Assembly (NCBI RefSeq): GCF_012113595.1
Contig: NZ_CP050831.1
Coordinates: 186,001 to 250,000 of the forward strand
Direction: 5' to 3'
Length of the DNA: 64,000 bases
DNA from: Bacteroides faecium
GTDB taxonomy: Bacteria > Bacteroidota > Bacteroidia > Bacteroidales > Bacteroidaceae
A program made the position numbers and the translations under genes. Of the stretch, positions 8,971 through 17,073 are shown piece by piece (position 1 is the first letter of the stretch; each line of letters starts with the position of its first letter). Below the pieces are notes generated by a model. That model saw nothing but the letters and a program-made list of their open reading frames with translations. It had not been told where the DNA came from and made no database searches.

Positions 8971-10182
8971 TTATATATTAGGAATTGCTCCGAATTTACC
9001 GAACTTATATGCTTTCTGTAAAGAACTAATTCTGTTCAGTCCTTTAAAATCAGTAAGCGGATAAAGTACAGAATTTCCATCACTCCCCTTCTCTGTAAAC
9101 CAAACATTATCTTTGCGAAGCAAATCTTCCTCAGCCAATAATCCATCATAATGAGTAGTCAAAAGTAACTGAGCACATTTCGACTCTTTTAGAAAACGTT
9201 CAATAATATATTCTATTAACTTAGGATGGAGAGAAGATTCAATCTCGTCCACTGCTAAAAATGCATTATTAGAAATGGTTTCTTGAATACACCCCGCAAG
9301 TCCCATCGTACGAATAGTTCCCTGTGATTCAAACATTTCTGAAAACTCATAAAATGAATCCACTCCTTTTTCGTCCCGAACTTTATGTTGGAAAATAGTA
9401 TCTTGTATCACTCCTACAGGAGTTTCTTTTTCTTTTGCCGAAATATCAGAAATATTAAAATCCGCTTCTTGCAAATATTGCAGAATATAATCCTTATTCT
9501 GCGTTTCTTTTATACGATTCTCAGCATATTTCCTTAATGGTAATGCAGGTGTCACAGCAGGAAGCACATTATTCCGAAAATAGGCAAGCACTTCTTCTAT
9601 TTCAGGAACATTCACGTTTACCTGCATATATGCGGCAAAAACAGACATGTTAGGCAGACACTTCAGAGAAACTTCTTCTTTTGCAGCCGCTCCCAATTTT
9701 AATTTACTTCCAAACTTTATGACAGAAACTCCATTCTCTAAAGTCCGTTCAAAAATCGTTGCAGGTTGCTGACTGGGATAGTAACACAACTCTTCTTTAA
9801 TCACATGCATTCTTGTCAGAGAAAGTTTATAGATAAATTTTACAGGCTGACATTTCTCTTTTATGATATAAAATGAAATACTTAAATCCGAGGTTTCAGT
9901 TATACCATTCTTATTCATAAGAAATGGGACAATTCCTGTCTCCTCTCCTTTAGTAGTCGGCGTACGCACCAAAAACGTCTTAATATAGTCACATATCTTT
10001 ATGAAATTACTTTTCCCGGAAGCATTTGCACCATAAACAACAGCCAATTTAAGCAATCGGATTCCAGGAGCCAAATCAACAACATGGTATGTCTCCATAT
10101 CTTTACTATTATCTGCTTCAAAGCTAAATATTGCTTCATCTCTAAAAGAGAGCAAATTCTTAAATTTAATTTCTGCAATCAT
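8971..10182 (-). CDS. rloA: RloA-like ABC/AAA15 ATPase (defence module)
   Basis: A 403-residue SMC/ABC-like ATPase. The N-terminus is KFKNLLSFRDEAIFSFEA, with Walker A GANASGKSN at about residue 55. A middle insert is followed by the signature-like ESQGTIRTMGL, Walker B FLAVDEIESSLHP and the H-loop LLLTTHYDGLL. Such ATPases sense phage proteins or keep a Toprim effector inactive in OLD-, AbiL- and PARIS-like systems. A TTG nine bases earlier keeps the frame, but the ATG at 10182 is preferred; a -7 box lies at 10205-10212. It forms an operon with rloB. Confidence 0.88.
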   Translation of the reverse strand: MIAEIKFKNLLSFRDEAIFSFEADNSKDMETYHVVDLAPGIRLLKLAVVYGANASGKSNFIKICDYIKTFLVRTPTTKGEETGIVPFLMNKNGITETSDLSISFYIIKEKCQPVKFIYKLSLTRMHVIKEELCYYPSQQPATIFERTLENGVSVIKFGSKLKLGAAAKEEVSLKCLPNMSVFAAYMQVNVNVPEIEEVLAYFRNNVLPAVTPALPLRKYAENRIKETQNKDYILQYLQEADFNISDISAKEKETPVGVIQDTIFQHKVRDEKGVDSFYEFSEMFESQGTIRTMGLAGCIQETISNNAFLAVDEIESSLHPKLIEYIIERFLKESKCAQLLLTTHYDGLLAEEDLLRKDNVWFTEKGSDGNSVLYPLTDFKGLNRISSLQKAYKFGKFGAIPNI

Positions 10183-10204
10183 TATAGGCAAACTTTATTT
10201 TCTA

Positions 10205-10212
10205 CAAATATA
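10205..10212 (-). promoter_or_regulatory. -7 promoter box of rloAB
   Basis: Minus-strand TATATTTG matches TAnnTTTG, 22 bases before the rloA ATG. The 10213-10370 interval is AT-rich without other features. Confidence 0.6.
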
Positions 10213-10370
10213 TAAAGAAAAACAAGAATGTCATCATTTAGTTTGATAAAACAGCACATTATATGCTATTTCCGCATTCTAAGCATAGAAATTAAAAAAT
10301 AAGCATAATAACATTTCAACATATGTTTTAAATATAAGATAGCCATATTGGATAATCTTTTGGTTCCCGT

Positions 10371-12506
10371 TTATTTCGCTGTCCATTTACTAACTATTCT
10401 ACGCAGCTCGGGCGGCGAGACAGGCTTAGTCAGAAAATCATTGCAACCCGCATTGAAAGCCAGTGATTTATCGTTGGCATAAGCAAAGGCCGTAAGTGCG
10501 ACAATGGGAACTTGAGTTCCGGTTTTTCTTAACAGGCTGGTCGTTTCTATTCCGCCCATACCCGGCATTTTCATATCCATAAGTATGAGGTCGGGAGTTT
10601 GGGCGTTGAAAAGCTCTATGGCTTCGCTGCCATCGTGTGCTCTCAATAAGCGATAATCTTTTCTCAGTAACGCTTCAATCAGCAAGTAGTTGCTGTCTAT
10701 ATCCTCGGCTACCAGAATCAGAGGTTTATAGTTTCTTGGGGTAGTCTTTGGGATTGGAAGTTGTTCGTTTTCCGCTACTATTTCCAAGGAAGATTGGGTA
10801 TCGGATAGGTATGGGTGTGTGAACCAAAAACAGGAGCCTTTTCCTTCACGGGATTCGACCCCAATTCTTCCGCCCATCCGTTCGACCAAACTTTGGCATA
10901 TTGAAAGCCCAAGACCGGCGCCTTGTGCGAATGAGTCGAGTTTCACAAAACGATTGAAGATTTCATCTCGCTGTTCGGCAGGAATACCTTTGCCCGTATC
11001 CGTTACACAGAAACGTAGCTGACCGTTATCCTCTAAAGTATAGGAAAGAGTAATCGAGCCTTTGGTGGTAAATTTCAAGGCATTGGTCATGAAATTAGAA
11101 AGTACCTGCACGATTCTATTTTTATCGGCATCCATCACTATCTGCGGTGAACTTTCATCAAAACGAAGTTCTACTGCTTCATCATGTTTCTTATGCAAGA
11201 AAGTAGCTATCACTTCTTTGCAAAGTTGATGTAAATCTACACTTGATATAGTGAGTTCTATTGTTCCGGCTTCTATTTTGGAAATATCCAGAATATCGGA
11301 AATAAGGTTGAGTAACAGTTCATTGTTCTCTTGTACCAGTGACATATATGATTGACGCAGTTCCGCCTCATCAGTTTCGGCAAGCAGGCTCGAAAAGCCT
11401 ACAATGGCATTCAGGGGAGTGCGTATCTCGTGGCTCATGTTAGCGAGGAATGCCGATTTAAGCCTGTCCGCTTCTTCGGCTTTTTCTTTAGACTGAATCA
11501 ATTCCAACTCTACGTGTTTGCGGGTAGTGATGTCGGTGGCAAGTTCCATGATTGCCCACCGTCCGTCGAGCCATTTAATCGCCATACTTTGGATGGTGTA
11601 CCAACGTTCGGTAACAGGATTATAGTCTTCCCAAAAATGAACGCCTGTGAGCTTGCGGTCGGCATCGAGTAATTGTGGTTTCGGACAATGCACGCATGCA
11701 CCTTCCAATCCGGCATTCAACATCTTCCAACATTTCGCTCTTTCCGGCACTTGCCCGGCTTCTTCCCTAAAAGGTTTATTTGCAAAAAGCACTTCCATTG
11801 TATCATAATCACAGACAAAAACATTGGCATTGATATTATCCAATACCTTTTGCATGGTACGTTGCGACTGTTGCAGGGATACTTCGACCTGCCAACGCTT
11901 CGTAGCGGTAGATACAATTTGTGAAATTTGGCTCATGAGTTCCACATCTTTCTCATCCCATTGCTTGTTCCAGCAAAAGTTGAACGAAAGGAAGCCGAAA
12001 TGTATCCCCAACTGTGACAGGGGAAAAACAGCAATGGCCTTTACTCCTTGCACTTCGAGCATTTGGGAAATGAAAGGGTCGAGCGAATAAATATCGGATG
12101 TACAAATGATGTTGTTATCTTCGAACATATCAAACCAAGGTTTTCCCGCTTCGATAGTCATACTCCGCAAGTAATCTATGGCAGGTTCGATTCCTTCGTT
12201 ACACCATTCATAAGTGCAGCCGTAGGTTACACCGTCCAAATGATTTTCCCATGTCGCCAAACGGTCAACACCTGTATAACGGCCGATTTCGGCAAGTGCC
12301 ATATTCATGGCTGTGGGTATATCGGGTTCCAATTGGAGTATTTGCAGTACCTTGATGAACAATGCCTGTCGCCGGTTGGTCGCTTCGAGATTTTCCTGAA
12401 TAGCAATCAGGTCTTTAGATTTTTCTTCGACCATTTGTTCGAGCCGGGTACGGTACTGCTCCAGTTCCATATCGGTTCCTTTTTGCTCGGAATCGGTAGT
12501 TTTCAT
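10371..12506 (-). CDS. Hybrid sensor histidine kinase (GAF-PAS-HisKA-HATPase-receiver)
   Basis: A cytoplasmic 711-residue hybrid kinase without membrane segments. It begins with a coiled coil (LEQYRTRLEQMVEEKSKDL), followed by a GAF-like domain (about 45-200), a PAS-like domain (about 215-335) containing the Cys-rich stretch CWKMLNAGLEGACVHCPKP, an H-box SHEIRTPLNA (His near 357), N/G-boxes (DTGKGIP, GAGLGLSI) and a C-terminal receiver with LILMDMKMPGMGG (Asp near 644). The reading frame extends upstream to 12581, but that overlaps the -7 box at 12579-12586, so the ATG at 12506 is chosen. No partner output regulator is adjacent; the target is unknown. Confidence 0.9.
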   Translation of the reverse strand: MKTTDSEQKGTDMELEQYRTRLEQMVEEKSKDLIAIQENLEATNRRQALFIKVLQILQLEPDIPTAMNMALAEIGRYTGVDRLATWENHLDGVTYGCTYEWCNEGIEPAIDYLRSMTIEAGKPWFDMFEDNNIICTSDIYSLDPFISQMLEVQGVKAIAVFPLSQLGIHFGFLSFNFCWNKQWDEKDVELMSQISQIVSTATKRWQVEVSLQQSQRTMQKVLDNINANVFVCDYDTMEVLFANKPFREEAGQVPERAKCWKMLNAGLEGACVHCPKPQLLDADRKLTGVHFWEDYNPVTERWYTIQSMAIKWLDGRWAIMELATDITTRKHVELELIQSKEKAEEADRLKSAFLANMSHEIRTPLNAIVGFSSLLAETDEAELRQSYMSLVQENNELLLNLISDILDISKIEAGTIELTISSVDLHQLCKEVIATFLHKKHDEAVELRFDESSPQIVMDADKNRIVQVLSNFMTNALKFTTKGSITLSYTLEDNGQLRFCVTDTGKGIPAEQRDEIFNRFVKLDSFAQGAGLGLSICQSLVERMGGRIGVESREGKGSCFWFTHPYLSDTQSSLEIVAENEQLPIPKTTPRNYKPLILVAEDIDSNYLLIEALLRKDYRLLRAHDGSEAIELFNAQTPDLILMDMKMPGMGGIETTSLLRKTGTQVPIVALTAFAYANDKSLAFNAGCNDFLTKPVSPPELRRIVSKWTAK

Positions 12507-12578
12507 AATAAATTTAGAAGTGGTGATAATGAATAAAATAGTTATTTCAGACTCTGACAATACATTCTCTATATTCTG

Positions 12579-12586
12579 CAAATATA
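12579..12586 (-). promoter_or_regulatory. -7 promoter box of hybrid kinase
   Basis: Minus-strand TATATTTG, 72 bases before the chosen ATG, excludes the longer TTG-initiated reading. The interval 12587-12782 is AT-rich and shows no gene. Confidence 0.6.
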
Positions 12587-12782
12587 TAGATTAATTTTAG
12601 ATTCCAAAATATTTCTTCTTAAAACAATATACTCCTAAAATTCTAATATTCGGAGACTTATGGAATAAATTATGACATAATACACCTATTATCCCCGGAT
12701 GTGATTATTCAGTTTCTTCTCTCTACACAAAGATTACACTAATTTCAATCCTACAATCGAAATAATCAAAGTTGTCAGAAAG

Positions 12783-13622
12783 TTATACCGTTCCCTTTTT
12801 CCGGAAATTGGAAGGGCTGCATCCTCTATATTTCTTAAATAACTTATTCAGGTGACTTTCATCAGTAAAGCCCAATTCGGTTACTATTTCACTGATTCTC
12901 ATTTGACTGTGAAGCAATCTATTCTCGACTAGTTTTAGTTTGTAATTCAATATATATTGCTGCATTGTCTCATTCGTATGTTTTTTAAAGTAACGTCCCA
13001 AGTAACTTTCTGAAATACCGAATTGTTGACTTATAGCTTTTGCCTTAATCTTATCGGACTGGTAAATATGGGTTTGAATATATTGCAGAATATCAAGTGC
13101 TTTTTCTTCCGAACACTCATCGACTTGTTCAGGCAGAAACATCGCAATATTACGCGCCACAACAATTATTATTGTATTAATTAGCTGGGCTATAATCTCT
13201 TTACTATACAGTTTTTTATTGATATATTCCCGGATAATAGCTTCTATCATCGGTTTGACCAACAACTTATCAGTCTTATTTCTCAAGATACATCCGGGTT
13301 GATGATTGGCATGTTGCAAAATGAATTCCAGTCTATGTATGTTTTCAGCACCCAAAACCGCAGAGTGAATATAGATATCATTAAACTTGATATTGACAAA
13401 CTTTGTCGTGGTATGTATATCAAAAGAATGGGAATCTCCGGGAGTTAGCATAAATAAATGCCCATCATGGTAGGAAAATTTATTATTATTTATCCATTGA
13501 ATACCTGTACCCGACAGGATATACACCAATTCGAAAAAGGTATGGTCGTGTTCCTTCAATAGCGATTCGTCAAGTTCACTAAAACTAATCTCAAACGGTT
13601 GATGTAGGTTTTCTCTCTTCAT
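12783..13622 (-). CDS. AraC family transcriptional regulator
   Basis: A 279-residue regulator with an N-terminal cupin-like sensing domain (HDHTFFELVYILSGTG, FMLTPGDSHSFDI) and a C-terminal double helix-turn-helix (KAKAISQQFGISESYLGRYFKKHTNE and RISEIVTELGFTDESHLNKLFKKYRGCSP). The frame is open further upstream, but a -7 box at 13627-13634 places the start at the ATG at 13622. It is divergent from a sugar O-acetyltransferase operon that is a plausible target. Confidence 0.88.
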   Translation of the reverse strand: MKRENLHQPFEISFSELDESLLKEHDHTFFELVYILSGTGIQWINNNKFSYHDGHLFMLTPGDSHSFDIHTTTKFVNIKFNDIYIHSAVLGAENIHRLEFILQHANHQPGCILRNKTDKLLVKPMIEAIIREYINKKLYSKEIIAQLINTIIIVVARNIAMFLPEQVDECSEEKALDILQYIQTHIYQSDKIKAKAISQQFGISESYLGRYFKKHTNETMQQYILNYKLKLVENRLLHSQMRISEIVTELGFTDESHLNKLFKKYRGCSPSNFRKKGTV

Positions 13623-13626
13623 AGTG

Positions 13627-13634
13627 CAAATATA
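13627..13634 (-). promoter_or_regulatory. -7 box almost touching the AraC start codon
   Basis: Minus-strand TATATTTG is separated from the ATG by only four bases (CACT). If used, the mRNA would be leaderless or nearly so. Confidence 0.6.
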
Positions 13635-13701
13635 ATCTCCAAAAGCGCCATTATACCAGAATAACGAAAAATAATACATAAAATTAGTTCAAAAATTGGT
13701 A

Positions 13702-13709
13702 TAACTTTG
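13702..13709 (+). promoter_or_regulatory. -7 promoter box of acetyltransferase/HAD operon
   Basis: TAACTTTG fits TAnnTTTG and lies 23 bases before the ATG at 13733. Confidence 0.6.
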
Positions 13710-13732
13710 CTGTGTATCAAAATCAATAGCTT

Positions 13733-14338
13733 ATGAAAACAGAAATGGAGAAATGCCTGGCTGGTGAATGGTATGATTGTCACGACAAGGTATTTATGGA
13801 ATTGAAAAGTAAAACTCACCGTTTGTTAATGAAATACAACTCGGTATCTTATGAACAGAAAAAAGAAAAATATGAGATTCTGAAACTTATGTTCGGCAGT
13901 ATTGGAGTGAATGTCTCTGTTGGTCATTCTTTTATTTGTGATTATGGCTGTAATATTCATATTGGAAACAATGTCACCGTAAATACCGGTTGCACATTTG
14001 TAGATTGCAATAAAATCACCATAGGAAATAATGTACTGATAGCTCCCAACGTACAGATTTACACGGCAACCCATCCGATAGATTTGAATGAACGGCTTAC
14101 TCCGGTAGAAACTTCGGAAGGTTACGAATACGTCCGCCACACATTTGCACTACCGGTATCCATTGAGGATGGTTGCTGGATTGGTGGTGGAGTGATTATT
14201 TTACCCGGCATCACGATTGGGAAAGGTAGTGTTATCGGTGCAGGCAGCGTTGTTACCAAAAGCATTCCTGCCGACAGTTTGGCTGTAGGAAATCCATGCA
14301 GGACGATTCGTAAAATCAATGAAAGCACAAGGATATGA
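13733..14338 (+). CDS. Sugar O-acetyltransferase, maltose acetyltransferase family
   Basis: A 201-residue left-handed beta-helix (hexapeptide-repeat) acetyltransferase. The N-terminus (MEKCLAGEWYDCHD) is the Maa/NodL substrate cap. The hexapeptide region runs from about 60 to 190 with the catalytic His in YTATHPID and the acetyl-CoA end motif GSVVTKSIPADSLAVGNP. It should transfer acetyl from acetyl-CoA to a sugar hydroxyl. It overlaps the following HAD gene by four bases. A paralogue lies nearby at 15753-16319. Confidence 0.9.
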   Translation: MKTEMEKCLAGEWYDCHDKVFMELKSKTHRLLMKYNSVSYEQKKEKYEILKLMFGSIGVNVSVGHSFICDYGCNIHIGNNVTVNTGCTFVDCNKITIGNNVLIAPNVQIYTATHPIDLNERLTPVETSEGYEYVRHTFALPVSIEDGCWIGGGVIILPGITIGKGSVIGAGSVVTKSIPADSLAVGNPCRTIRKINESTRI

Positions 14339-14991
14339 TTAAATTAGTTGCATTTGATTTGGATGGTACAATTGGAGATACTATACCAATGTGTATAAGC
14401 GCCTTCAAGAAAGCAGCAGCTCCCTATGCTAACCATGAATTAACAGAAAAAGAAATCATTCAAACTTTCGGGTTGAATGAAGAAGGAATGATTAGACAAG
14501 TTATTACCGGAGATAATTGGCAAAAGGCTTTAGATGACTTTTATGATGTCTATAAAAAGATGCATGCTATAAAATGCCCACATCCTTTTGAAGGTATAGT
14601 AGAATTGATTGGAGAATTGAAAAAGAAATCTATCGTTATTGCTTTAGTCACAGGTAAAGGAGAAAAGAGTTGTACTATTACATTGAAGCAATTTAATATG
14701 GAAGAATGTTTTGACTACATCAAAACCGGAAGTTCCGAGAGAAACAGAAAAGCAGAGCATCTTAATAACTTATTGGTTGAATACAATTTACAACCTTATG
14801 AGATGGTATATATCGGAGACGCTGTTTCGGATATTATGGCTTGTCAGAAGGTTGGAATAAAATGTTTGTCCGCTGCATGGGCAGTATCCGATATGGATAT
14901 TTGCAATATAAAAGAGCATAATAAAGAACATCTATTTTATTCGATCGAATCGCTTCGCTTCTTTTTGACGGAAAGTTTTGAATCTATTTGA
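14335..14991 (+). CDS. HAD-superfamily hydrolase (phosphoglycolate phosphatase-like)
   Basis: A 218-residue HAD phosphatase. Motif I is FDLDGTIGDT (Asp8 nucleophile, Asp10), a helical cap covers roughly residues 16-80, motif II is VTGKGEKS, and motif IV is YIGDAVSDIMACQ. It probably hydrolyses a small phosphate ester such as a sugar phosphate. It is translationally coupled (ATGA) to the preceding acetyltransferase. Confidence 0.88.
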   Translation: MIKLVAFDLDGTIGDTIPMCISAFKKAAAPYANHELTEKEIIQTFGLNEEGMIRQVITGDNWQKALDDFYDVYKKMHAIKCPHPFEGIVELIGELKKKSIVIALVTGKGEKSCTITLKQFNMEECFDYIKTGSSERNRKAEHLNNLLVEYNLQPYEMVYIGDAVSDIMACQKVGIKCLSAAWAVSDMDICNIKEHNKEHLFYSIESLRFFLTESFESI

Positions 14992-15013
14992 TAACTAATA
15001 GTTCAGAAACAAC

Positions 15014-15021
15014 TATATTTG
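15014..15021 (+). promoter_or_regulatory. -7 promoter box of nitrilase-family gene
   Basis: TATATTTG ends 7 bases before the ATG at 15029, so the leader is very short. Confidence 0.55.
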
Positions 15022-15028
15022 CAGACAT

Positions 15029-15769
15029 ATGAAAATCGGTATCGTACAACTAAAACCTCTTAAAGGGGATATTGAGGGAAATCTGAATAAACATTTGAAA
15101 TTAATAGGTGCTGCATTAGAAAAGCAGCCGGATTTACTTATGTTTCCGGAATTGTCATTGACAGGTTATGAACCCGAACTGGCTAAAGAGTTAGCTACTA
15201 ATTCAGATGACAGCCGCTTAACTCCTTTACAGGAAGTAAGTGATAAATATCATATCATTTTATGTGTCGGTATTCCTACCAAAAAGGATAATGAGTTATT
15301 TATCAGTATGATTATCTTCCGTCCTAATAAAGAAAGGGTTGCTTATTCGAAGCAATACTTATATCCTACTGAAAAAGGGATATTTACAGCCGGACACACC
15401 CCTTATATTATTTCTTATGACGAAGCAAACAGAATTGCTCCGGCTATATGCTACGAATTATCCAATAATGAACATATAGACTATGCACGCAAAATGAATG
15501 CGACAGTCTACATGGCAAGCGTACTAAACTCAGTCAATGGCGTAGACGGCGATATAGAAAAACTCTCAAAGATAGCTTCTACCAACCAAATGACGACTTT
15601 CATGTCAAACTATATCGGAGAATCAGGCGGATATGAATGTGCCGGAAAATCATCTATCTGGAATTCTAAAGGAGAATTACTTGCACAGTTAGATGATAAA
15701 ACGGAAGGCATACTGATTTACGATACCCAAACAGAAGCCATTGACAGCATAACTAAACTTCCCGTATAA
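15029..15769 (+). CDS. Carbon-nitrogen hydrolase (nitrilase superfamily)
   Basis: A 246-residue nitrilase-fold amidase. The catalytic triad is visible: Glu41 in MFPELSLTGYE, Lys near 111 in YSKQYLYPTE, and Cys near 145 in AICYELSN. The family hydrolyses amides or transfers acyl groups; the substrate is not determinable here. The gene converges on, and its last 17 bases overlap, the acetyltransferase gene on the other strand. Confidence 0.88.
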   Translation: MKIGIVQLKPLKGDIEGNLNKHLKLIGAALEKQPDLLMFPELSLTGYEPELAKELATNSDDSRLTPLQEVSDKYHIILCVGIPTKKDNELFISMIIFRPNKERVAYSKQYLYPTEKGIFTAGHTPYIISYDEANRIAPAICYELSNNEHIDYARKMNATVYMASVLNSVNGVDGDIEKLSKIASTNQMTTFMSNYIGESGGYECAGKSSIWNSKGELLAQLDDKTEGILIYDTQTEAIDSITKLPV

Positions 15770-16319
15770 CGCGGCAAGGATTTCCTACCGCCAGACTATT
15801 CGACGGAATATCTTTAGTCACTACGCTTCCGGCTCCAATAGTCACATTGTCACCAATAGTAACTCCCGGCAAAACAACGGAGCTACCGCCAATCCATACG
15901 TTATTTCCAATCGTAACCGGAGCAGTGAGTGACTTCCAGAACTGGCTGTTTGGAGACAGTCGTTCTGTCGGATTCACCGGATGGGTAACCGCGTAGATAT
16001 GTACTCCGGGACCTATACCGCAATTGTCTCCAATCGTAATGCGGTTGCAATCCAAAAAGACACAATTCATGTTTATCTCAACATGACTGCCTATATGTAT
16101 ATTCTCTCCGTAATCTACAAAGAAAGGCGCTGAAATCCAAACATTATCTCCATGTGAACCTAATAATTCATCCAAAATAGCAGATAACTCTTCACTGTTC
16201 CTACTATCCGTATTATTATATCGGAGCTGAAGTTCCTTTGCATAATGCCAACGTTGGAGTAATTCCGGATCGCCGCAATCATATATTTCTCCGGCAAGCA
16301 TCTTTTCTTTTTCTGTCAT
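15753..16319 (-). CDS. Sugar O-acetyltransferase, maltose acetyltransferase family (second copy)
   Basis: A 188-residue hexapeptide acetyltransferase beginning MTEKEKMLAGEIYDCGD, with the catalytic His in YAVTHPVNPTERL and the terminal motif GSVVTKDIPSNSLAVGNPCRVI. It is a paralogue of the product of 13733-14338, but slightly shorter. Its promoter forms one arm of a palindromic bidirectional promoter with the YjbR gene. It probably O-acetylates a mono- or oligosaccharide. Confidence 0.9.
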   Translation of the reverse strand: MTEKEKMLAGEIYDCGDPELLQRWHYAKELQLRYNNTDSRNSEELSAILDELLGSHGDNVWISAPFFVDYGENIHIGSHVEINMNCVFLDCNRITIGDNCGIGPGVHIYAVTHPVNPTERLSPNSQFWKSLTAPVTIGNNVWIGGSSVVLPGVTIGDNVTIGAGSVVTKDIPSNSLAVGNPCRVIREV

Positions 16320-16361
16320 AAGTTTTATCTTTTATATTTAGAATATTTCTTCATATCGAAG

Positions 16362-16400
16362 CAAACATACATAAAAATCTTCAGATTTTATGTATGTTTG
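16362..16400. promoter_or_regulatory. Palindromic bidirectional promoter
   Basis: An inverted repeat (arms 16362-16380 and 16383-16400, one extra A in the left arm) carries a -7 box at each outer end: TATGTTTG on the minus strand at 16362-16369 for the acetyltransferase and on the plus strand at 16393-16400 for the YjbR gene. The two promoters therefore overlap back to back. Confidence 0.65.
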
Positions 16401-16430
16401 TCTTTTGAAAAAAGGAGAAAGGGAGAAACC

Positions 16431-16817
16431 ATGAATATCGAAGATTACAGAGAATATTGCTTGTCGGTCAAAGGGGCAACAGAATGTATGCCATTTGGTG
16501 ATCATACTTTAGTTTTTAAAGTGATGGACAAAATGTTCACTTTTGCAACTCTGCGACCTAAGGACGGGAGATTCTGGGCTGATATGAAATGTAATCCTGA
16601 TAAGTCGGCAGAATTAATAGAGCAATATGAGGATATCTTTTATGGACCATTTTCAGATAAGAAGCATTGGATAACGGTCTATTTGGAAGGAGATGTTTCC
16701 GATAAACTTATAAAAGAGTTGATTAGTCATTCGGTAGAGGAAGTCATAAAGAAATTGCCGAAGAAAAAGCAAGAAGAATATAGAGTTATGTTTTTGAACG
16801 GAAATTCCTGGAAATAG
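16431..16817 (+). CDS. MmcQ/YjbR family DNA-binding-like protein
   Basis: A 128-residue protein of the MmcQ/YjbR (CyaY-like fold) family. It has the characteristic start YREYCLSVKGATECMPFG, the strand MFTFATLR, and KHWITVYLEGDV followed by the C-terminal helix. Members bind DNA or act as small accessory proteins; the exact role is not known. The frame is open to a TTG at 16398, but that TTG belongs to the -7 box; the ATG at 16431 follows a purine-rich stretch (AAAGGAGAAAGGGAG). The following 256 bases (16818-17073) show nothing recognisable. Confidence 0.85.
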   Translation: MNIEDYREYCLSVKGATECMPFGDHTLVFKVMDKMFTFATLRPKDGRFWADMKCNPDKSAELIEQYEDIFYGPFSDKKHWITVYLEGDVSDKLIKELISHSVEEVIKKLPKKKQEEYRVMFLNGNSWK

Positions 16818-17073
16818 TAAAAACAAGTCAATTGAAGAATTTTATCAAAATGAAAGTCATTTACCAATTCACAATCTTCGTTTCTCATTTGGAGCTCTCT
16901 TAGCTGGGCTTCCTGTACTTTATTTCTTTCCTCCGTTACAGGAAAACAGAGAATTATAAAGACTATTTCTCTCAATTAATTGTTTATTATCATAGTTATA
17001 CGGTATATCCTCTGCAAGTTTCATATGCAGACAGATAATACCTTCTATCATCATCCATAATCAATGAAGTATT

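Noticed and set aside
16362..16400. Invertible (phase-variable) promoter
   Set aside because: The arms are separated by only two bases, leaving no segment to invert, and no site-specific recombinase is nearby.
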